NCBI RefSeq assembly: GCF_000224145.3
Contig: NC_020177.2
Coordinates: forward strand, 3,303,649-3,367,648
Reading direction: 5' to 3'
Source: Ciona intestinalis
Lineage: Eukaryota; Chordata; Ascidiacea; Phlebobranchia; Cionidae
Length of the DNA stretch: 64,000 bases
Position 1 is the stretch's first letter; each line of letters opens with the position of its first letter. Positions 55,967 through 64,000 of this stretch are shown one piece after another. The position numbers and the translations under genes are program-made. The notes beneath the pieces are model-generated. The model was not told the origin of the DNA and did not search any database. It worked only from the letters and a program-made list of their open reading frames with translations.

Positions 55967-57020
55967 TTTATATCTAAAATCGAAACACAAAACAACTTCG
56001 TTGTAAGAGTATTTTAATCTGTATATGTACAGCACTATCCGAAAACGGTGTTTTTATATGAATATTTATATTTATATATTTTGATAAATAAATTATTTCT
56101 CTACGTCTACGTGGTAGAATCAGTAGAGTAGGGTGCCTAAATTTTATGCTGGTTGGACCAGTGAACACCAAACAAATCATCAGTTATAGACTGACCAGCA
56201 GAGCACTAATGCTTAAACTGATTAGTTTTTAACGAACAGTAGAATTTCTAGCATTATAAATGAAATAAAACTAAACTTAAACTGCCAACTGTTTATACTA
56301 ATACGATACATACTACTGCTTGAACTACTAAAACTTATATATAATATGCCTAAACTGATATAAAAAACTTAAGAAAATGATTGGACAATGCCATTCTACG
56401 TACCTGTAACCATACCCCTTTAGGTATTTATGCTGGAACGTTAAAACTGGCTCTATTGTTTAATATGGGTGGGTACTCTCCGTCACAATTGTGATTCGTT
56501 ACGTTTCAATGAGCACACAATGGCGGGAAGGAAGCGGTTCAGCATCCACTAACCATAGCCTACATACATTGCCTGGACAATCATCCCATTCTCTCGCATT
56601 CGCAATAGCGTTTTTTAGCTTTTTCTCTTTTACGCGACACGCATGAGTTGCGTCCATCACAACTAGTACCAGCGAACAGGTATGTAGAAAACTTGCGGCC
56701 CTTTCTGCGTTTTCCGCCGCACCATTGCATATTTTCTCTATTATTCTACATTTTCGTTTATTTTAAGAATATTATAGACTACCCCAAATAGATTTGACTG
56801 CAAATGTTAAAAGGTATTAAGTTTATGGGATCTGTTTAGGCCATTAAGTGCGGTTTTGGCATGCCAATTACGTGACTGAACCTGTTGTTGACCACAAAGC
56901 TAGAGCAGGAGCAAGGAACAAGCTTTAAACAGAACCTGGTATTTATTATTTACTTAGTTAATGAACAAATATTAATGTTAATTGTCTTTAACACTGCCTT
57001 CAAAAGATTGCTTGAGGCCC
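55967..57020. other. Intergenic region between NXPE and the transposase fragment
   Basis: No supported gene. A minus-strand frame of about 85 codons (56499 to about 56760) is open but starts without an ATG and matches nothing I know. A plus frame at 56885-57181 is the antisense of the transposase end. Confidence 0.45.
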
Positions 57021-57833
57021 TTATTGAAATTGACAGTGGGATCGCTGTTGAAACTCCATCAAATTGGGGTTTCGATTGCTTCTGCCCATACATCGCACAT
57101 GACCAAAAAATGATTCCAATGAATCCTGTGATACACGTCGAAGCACAATATATGGAGCACCAATACCAAGCCTCTCTTTAACAATATTAACAAGTGCTCG
57201 TGCGGTAAACACCAATCCATTTCTTGTTGCAGGGGACAACAACATTTTTGCTTGCTCCACCTTTGTAAAAGAGTCACCATTCCTTTTTCGTCTCATGGTG
57301 ACAGAATTTTCCCAGGCCTTGATATAGCCAACAAAATCTTCTTCGAGCCATTTTAACCTTTGGTCATCAGCAGTAGTGAACTTTGCTTGTTGTGGCTTAT
57401 GAGCAAAGTTACAGGAATTGCAAATGTCAAAGAAACGATCCATGTTCCACACAAATTTAGAAAATTCTGTGTAACCCATTTTTTTTAAAACATGGCTGAC
57501 AGAATTGGAAAGAACCTGTGCAGCTAAACTGACACTCATTTTTTCAAAAGAATTTGGATGGATGTGCTCGTAAGAAAGTTTATGTAAATCCACCAAACAT
57601 TCTGGGCTTTGCTCATTCTCACAATATAAATCTTGCATTGTGCTCCATTGCATATATTCACCATTATTCCATAATAAACGTGCCCCATTAGATCTGCTGG
57701 TCATCAAGTTATTGCGAGTGGTTTTCATAAGATGACTGGGGTCCGAGATTAAATGGAGTTTCCTGCAGTGAATGATTGAGTGATACCATTTGCATAGTGT
57801 AGCAACAGATAAAACTTATTGCGATGGCACATT
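57021..57833 (-). mobile_element. P-element / THAP9-type DNA transposase fragment
   Basis: The frame reads LCKWYHSIIHCRK, SDPSHLMKTTRNNL, SVSLAAQVLSNSVS, TRNGLVFTARALVN and QDSLESFFGHVR...NRNPN, the order seen in the catalytic and C-terminal parts of P-element-like transposases. DPSH and the LESFFG glutamate sit where the family's catalytic acidic residues are expected. About 250 residues are readable and unbroken from a probable splice acceptor near 57834 to the stop at 57021. The N-terminal THAP zinc finger and first catalytic part are missing, either lost or in the adjacent 500-N gap. No terminal inverted repeats were seen. It may be a transposon copy or a domesticated gene. Confidence 0.8.
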
Positions 57834-57884
57834 GTATCAATACAAAATAACAAAAATTAATATATTACTTGGAATATCCAAGGA

Positions 57885-58384
57885 NNNNNNNNNNNNNNNN
57901 NNNNNNNNNNNNNNNNNNNNNNNNNNNNNNNNNNNNNNNNNNNNNNNNNNNNNNNNNNNNNNNNNNNNNNNNNNNNNNNNNNNNNNNNNNNNNNNNNNNN
58001 NNNNNNNNNNNNNNNNNNNNNNNNNNNNNNNNNNNNNNNNNNNNNNNNNNNNNNNNNNNNNNNNNNNNNNNNNNNNNNNNNNNNNNNNNNNNNNNNNNNN
58101 NNNNNNNNNNNNNNNNNNNNNNNNNNNNNNNNNNNNNNNNNNNNNNNNNNNNNNNNNNNNNNNNNNNNNNNNNNNNNNNNNNNNNNNNNNNNNNNNNNNN
58201 NNNNNNNNNNNNNNNNNNNNNNNNNNNNNNNNNNNNNNNNNNNNNNNNNNNNNNNNNNNNNNNNNNNNNNNNNNNNNNNNNNNNNNNNNNNNNNNNNNNN
58301 NNNNNNNNNNNNNNNNNNNNNNNNNNNNNNNNNNNNNNNNNNNNNNNNNNNNNNNNNNNNNNNNNNNNNNNNNNNNNNNNNNNN
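57885..58384. other. Assembly gap (500 N)
   Basis: A round-number run of N, so its true size is unknown. It separates the transposase fragment from the 3' exons of a plus-strand gene. Confidence 0.99.
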
Positions 58385-58465
58385 TGGAAAAATATTATAA
58401 CAAGTAAAAATTGAACTGGAATTTTAACAAATTACAGAGTTTTAGCAACATTTTTAATTTGCCAG

Positions 58466-59235
58466 TTTATTATCTCATGAAGTTACGCCGACCACAAAAT
58501 TTTTGACAAACACGAACAATAGTGAAACAGAATCTGTAATACGATTGCTCAGCTCTTCCAAATCAGTGGTCACAGTATCAAAATCAACTCAAGCTTTTCA
58601 AAAAACTATCACAAGTCGAAAACCTGTCTCATCAGAAAGGTAATGGAAAAAGTTTGCTGTGGGAATCACAAATTTTCTATAGAAAAGTGTTATTTTAAAA
58701 CCGTTTTTTAAAATTAGTGTTATATGCGCTTTTTCAATTTTAAAAACTACTTTTTCAGTTCTTTTTTACATTCATTAGGTACTAACTTTTTGTTTTGCAG
58801 CGACTCTGAAGCAGAAAATGAAAGATTAGCAGCAGTTGTGGTTGATGGGCAGTATATACTTGAAAATGGAAGTCTACATAAAGAGGATTCTGGTAAAAAT
58901 AAATGATTGTAACTTATTTATTCTCTGTTGCAAGGCAATAACAGTCATTATTATATGGTTCCCAATTTTAAACACCTCATACTTAAAAAATTGACACATG
59001 TATTACTTTGTGGGTTACCAGTTTTTATCTGTATGGCCAAAAATGTATTTTTTACCTTAGTGATGAATAGGCATTAGGAATCATTCTGTTATTATATTAT
59101 AAAGGCAACCTCAAGGTCCAGGTTGCAGATTCAAGCACAAAAAATTCAGATGAAGAAATGCACTGTAAAAAGCGAAAACTTGATGGCAATTATATGATAA
59201 AAAAGAAGAAACACAAGTTAAAAAAACATAAATAA
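58466..59235 (+). CDS. C-terminal exons of an unidentified lysine-rich, probably nuclear protein
   Basis: Exons 58466-58639, 58801-58892 and 59129-59235 join in phases 2 and 1 and end at TAA 59233-59235. The readable part is about 124 residues: a Ser/Thr-rich stretch (VVTVSKSTQ), an acidic SDSEAENE, then VDGQYILENGS, and a very basic end with KKRKLD and KKKKHKLKKHK, which look like nuclear or nucleolar localisation signals. I do not recognise the family. The 5' exons are missing, either in the gap or farther left. Consistent splice sites and phases are the main support. Confidence 0.6.
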
Positions 59236-60740
59236 ATTGGTTCAAGAGATTGGCAAAGTATGCTGTCTTAGCTGTTCAGTTTACAATGGTGGTGCAAAAG
59301 GAGAGACCTGCAAAATATGAACAAGATTAATTTCAGGGCGAAACAGTTTATTACAAACATGTTCTGTATTGCATTTATAAACTTACCTGTTTTGCTAAGC
59401 AATAAAGTTACATAGATGTAAGTGTCGTTTATACTTGTAGATGTAAGTGTCGTTTATACTGTCCATGAACACATAAGTATGTGCATGTATAAAACCATTT
59501 CCAAAAACAATTTTTTAGTATAACAGTAAGAAAGAGCAAGTTGAAAACAGTGAGAAGCAAAATTTTATTACAAAAAGCGTGAACACACAAGTGGCCAATT
59601 GGCTGATCAACAAAATGTGCTTTCTAAATGAACAGATTATCAAGTGTTTGAGAATTAATAATCAAGTTCCGTATATTCTAATTGTCTTGTCTTTCATTGT
59701 TGATATTTTATTCAATGATTTGGCAAATTTAAAATGGCAGTCCTAACCATTTACAAGCATATCTTTTAAAGTTTCATTGTTCTATAAATCAAATTGTTTT
59801 CGAAAAATAAGTGAGTTTTACAAGAAATGTTGCATACAGAAATTAACAGCCAACCACAGGTGACATAGTTAAAAATGCACAAAAAAACGAGAGTTACACA
59901 GAACATAGCTGTAAAATTTTATTGCAAACAGCTTCTTTGTAAGTGCCTACAACACAGAATGGTTACTGTGGAAAATCTGAAATAGATAAATTAATTAGCA
60001 TTAAAACCAATATCCCATTTCTTAGTTTAGCGCAGGAAATTTAAGTATTAACCAATGAAAATTAAAGTGTGAGGCTAAAAAAGTGTTGAGATAAAACAAA
60101 TTATTTATTTGACACAGTTTATGTAATTACACACAGTACCACTCCAAGACCCTAAGCTACAATACCAGTGGTTTGAAAATAAAAAAATAAAGTTTGTTAT
60201 GTTAAAAAGAACGTTATCCCGTATCCTTAAGAAACATGAAATATGATCTTTGTATGGATTCCAAAAGTAGAAGTTTCTGCAAATTAATATATTATATTTA
60301 TTACCAAAATGAAACTTGAGAATACAACCAGACTTAAAAGTAATAGGGGCATATACAAAATCTTTACATTAGTTTCATTTATGCTATTTTAAACTCACAT
60401 TTCTTTATTGAGAATGAATGAAAGTAACTTGCTTAACCTACGCATGGCTGGGAAATGACAGTTGTTACCACTGGGTTGGAGCAACTGTAGTTAAGTGTCT
60501 TGCACAAGGACACATGCTTAAGGTCCAAGGACGACTTTTTACCATGACAAACTTACAGTTTTAATGCTTGTCATGAAAAATCATGTATCTAACTAATTTT
60601 AATTTAAATTTTCATATTGTTTTTGTACGTTGTACATTATAACATACAAAATAAATATATAATATACAATATTAAATAAAAATTAAAACTGTTACCTTAG
60701 TATGCACAGCCTTGGTTTTGGGAAATATTGAAAGATTTGT
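59236..60740. other. Convergent 3' region with repeats
   Basis: No exon was recognised. A 28-bp direct repeat (GATGTAAGTGTCGTTTATACT) occurs at about 59415 and 59441. A diverged copy of the second repeat family with AGTGTCTTGCACAAGGACAC lies at 60410-60540. Confidence 0.55.
60410..60540 (+). repeat. Second dispersed repeat family, longer copy
   Basis: AATGAATGAAAGTAACTTGC, TGACAGTTGTTACCACTGGG and GTCTTGCACAAGGACAC. The last string resembles a SINE body, so the family may be a SINE with this element as its longest copy here. Confidence 0.5.

Positions 60741-64000
<3,260 letters not shown>

Noticed and set aside
56499-56760. Minus-strand open frame of about 85 codons with a MDATHACRVKEKK stretch
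   Set aside because: No ATG near its start, no domain and no clear splice site. Open frames of this length are expected by chance in 64 kb of six-frame sequence.

Overview
The window looks like nuclear DNA of a solitary tunicate, most likely a Ciona species. It is AT-rich and its genes are compact and multi-exon with short GT-AG introns. It carries about two dozen copies of one roughly 200-bp MITE and has no operons or bacterial signals. Gene names rest on protein motifs read by eye; no database search was run. Most exon chains were checked by splice phase, and totals that come out as whole codons support the models.

Layout, left to right. 1-5.3 kb: N-terminal half of a WAVE/WASF actin regulator (minus, running off the left edge). 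9.1-18.1 kb: a type II membrane protein with a CUB-like domain and two MAM domains (minus); its last three readable exons occur twice around an assembly gap, probably two haplotypes laid end to end. 22.5-25.3 kb: a complete FHL (four and a half LIM) gene (plus). 26.0-33.7 kb: two tandem AGPAT3/4-type acyltransferases (minus). 34.5-45.4 kb: an accessory cluster, all minus, of two complete four-exon Ly6/three-finger GPI-type genes, one orphan Ly6-like last exon, and three C-type lectin genes. 46.8-50.7 kb: a large basic coiled-coil protein resembling FLASH/CASP8AP2 (minus). 51.6-53.8 kb: transgelin (plus), converging on an NXPE gene (minus, 54.0-56.0 kb). 57.0-57.8 kb: a P-element-type transposase fragment beside a second gap. 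58.5-59.2 kb: the 3' end of a lysine-rich protein gene (plus). 60.7-63.3 kb: PDE6D (minus, first exon not seen).

Housekeeping and cytoskeletal genes (WASF, FHL, TAGLN, PDE6D, AGPAT) flank a block of secreted or surface genes (MAM/CUB, Ly6, C-type lectin, NXPE). The two complete Ly6-like genes were found by joining exons too short to stand out as ORFs; both encode 128 residues with the same intron phases, and one lies inside the lectin cluster. The C-type lectins show recent exchange between copies. One AGPAT copy has an extra intron, filled largely with repeats, that its tandem paralogue lacks. The palindrome TGACGTCA is strongly over-represented between 10.5 and 41.7 kb.
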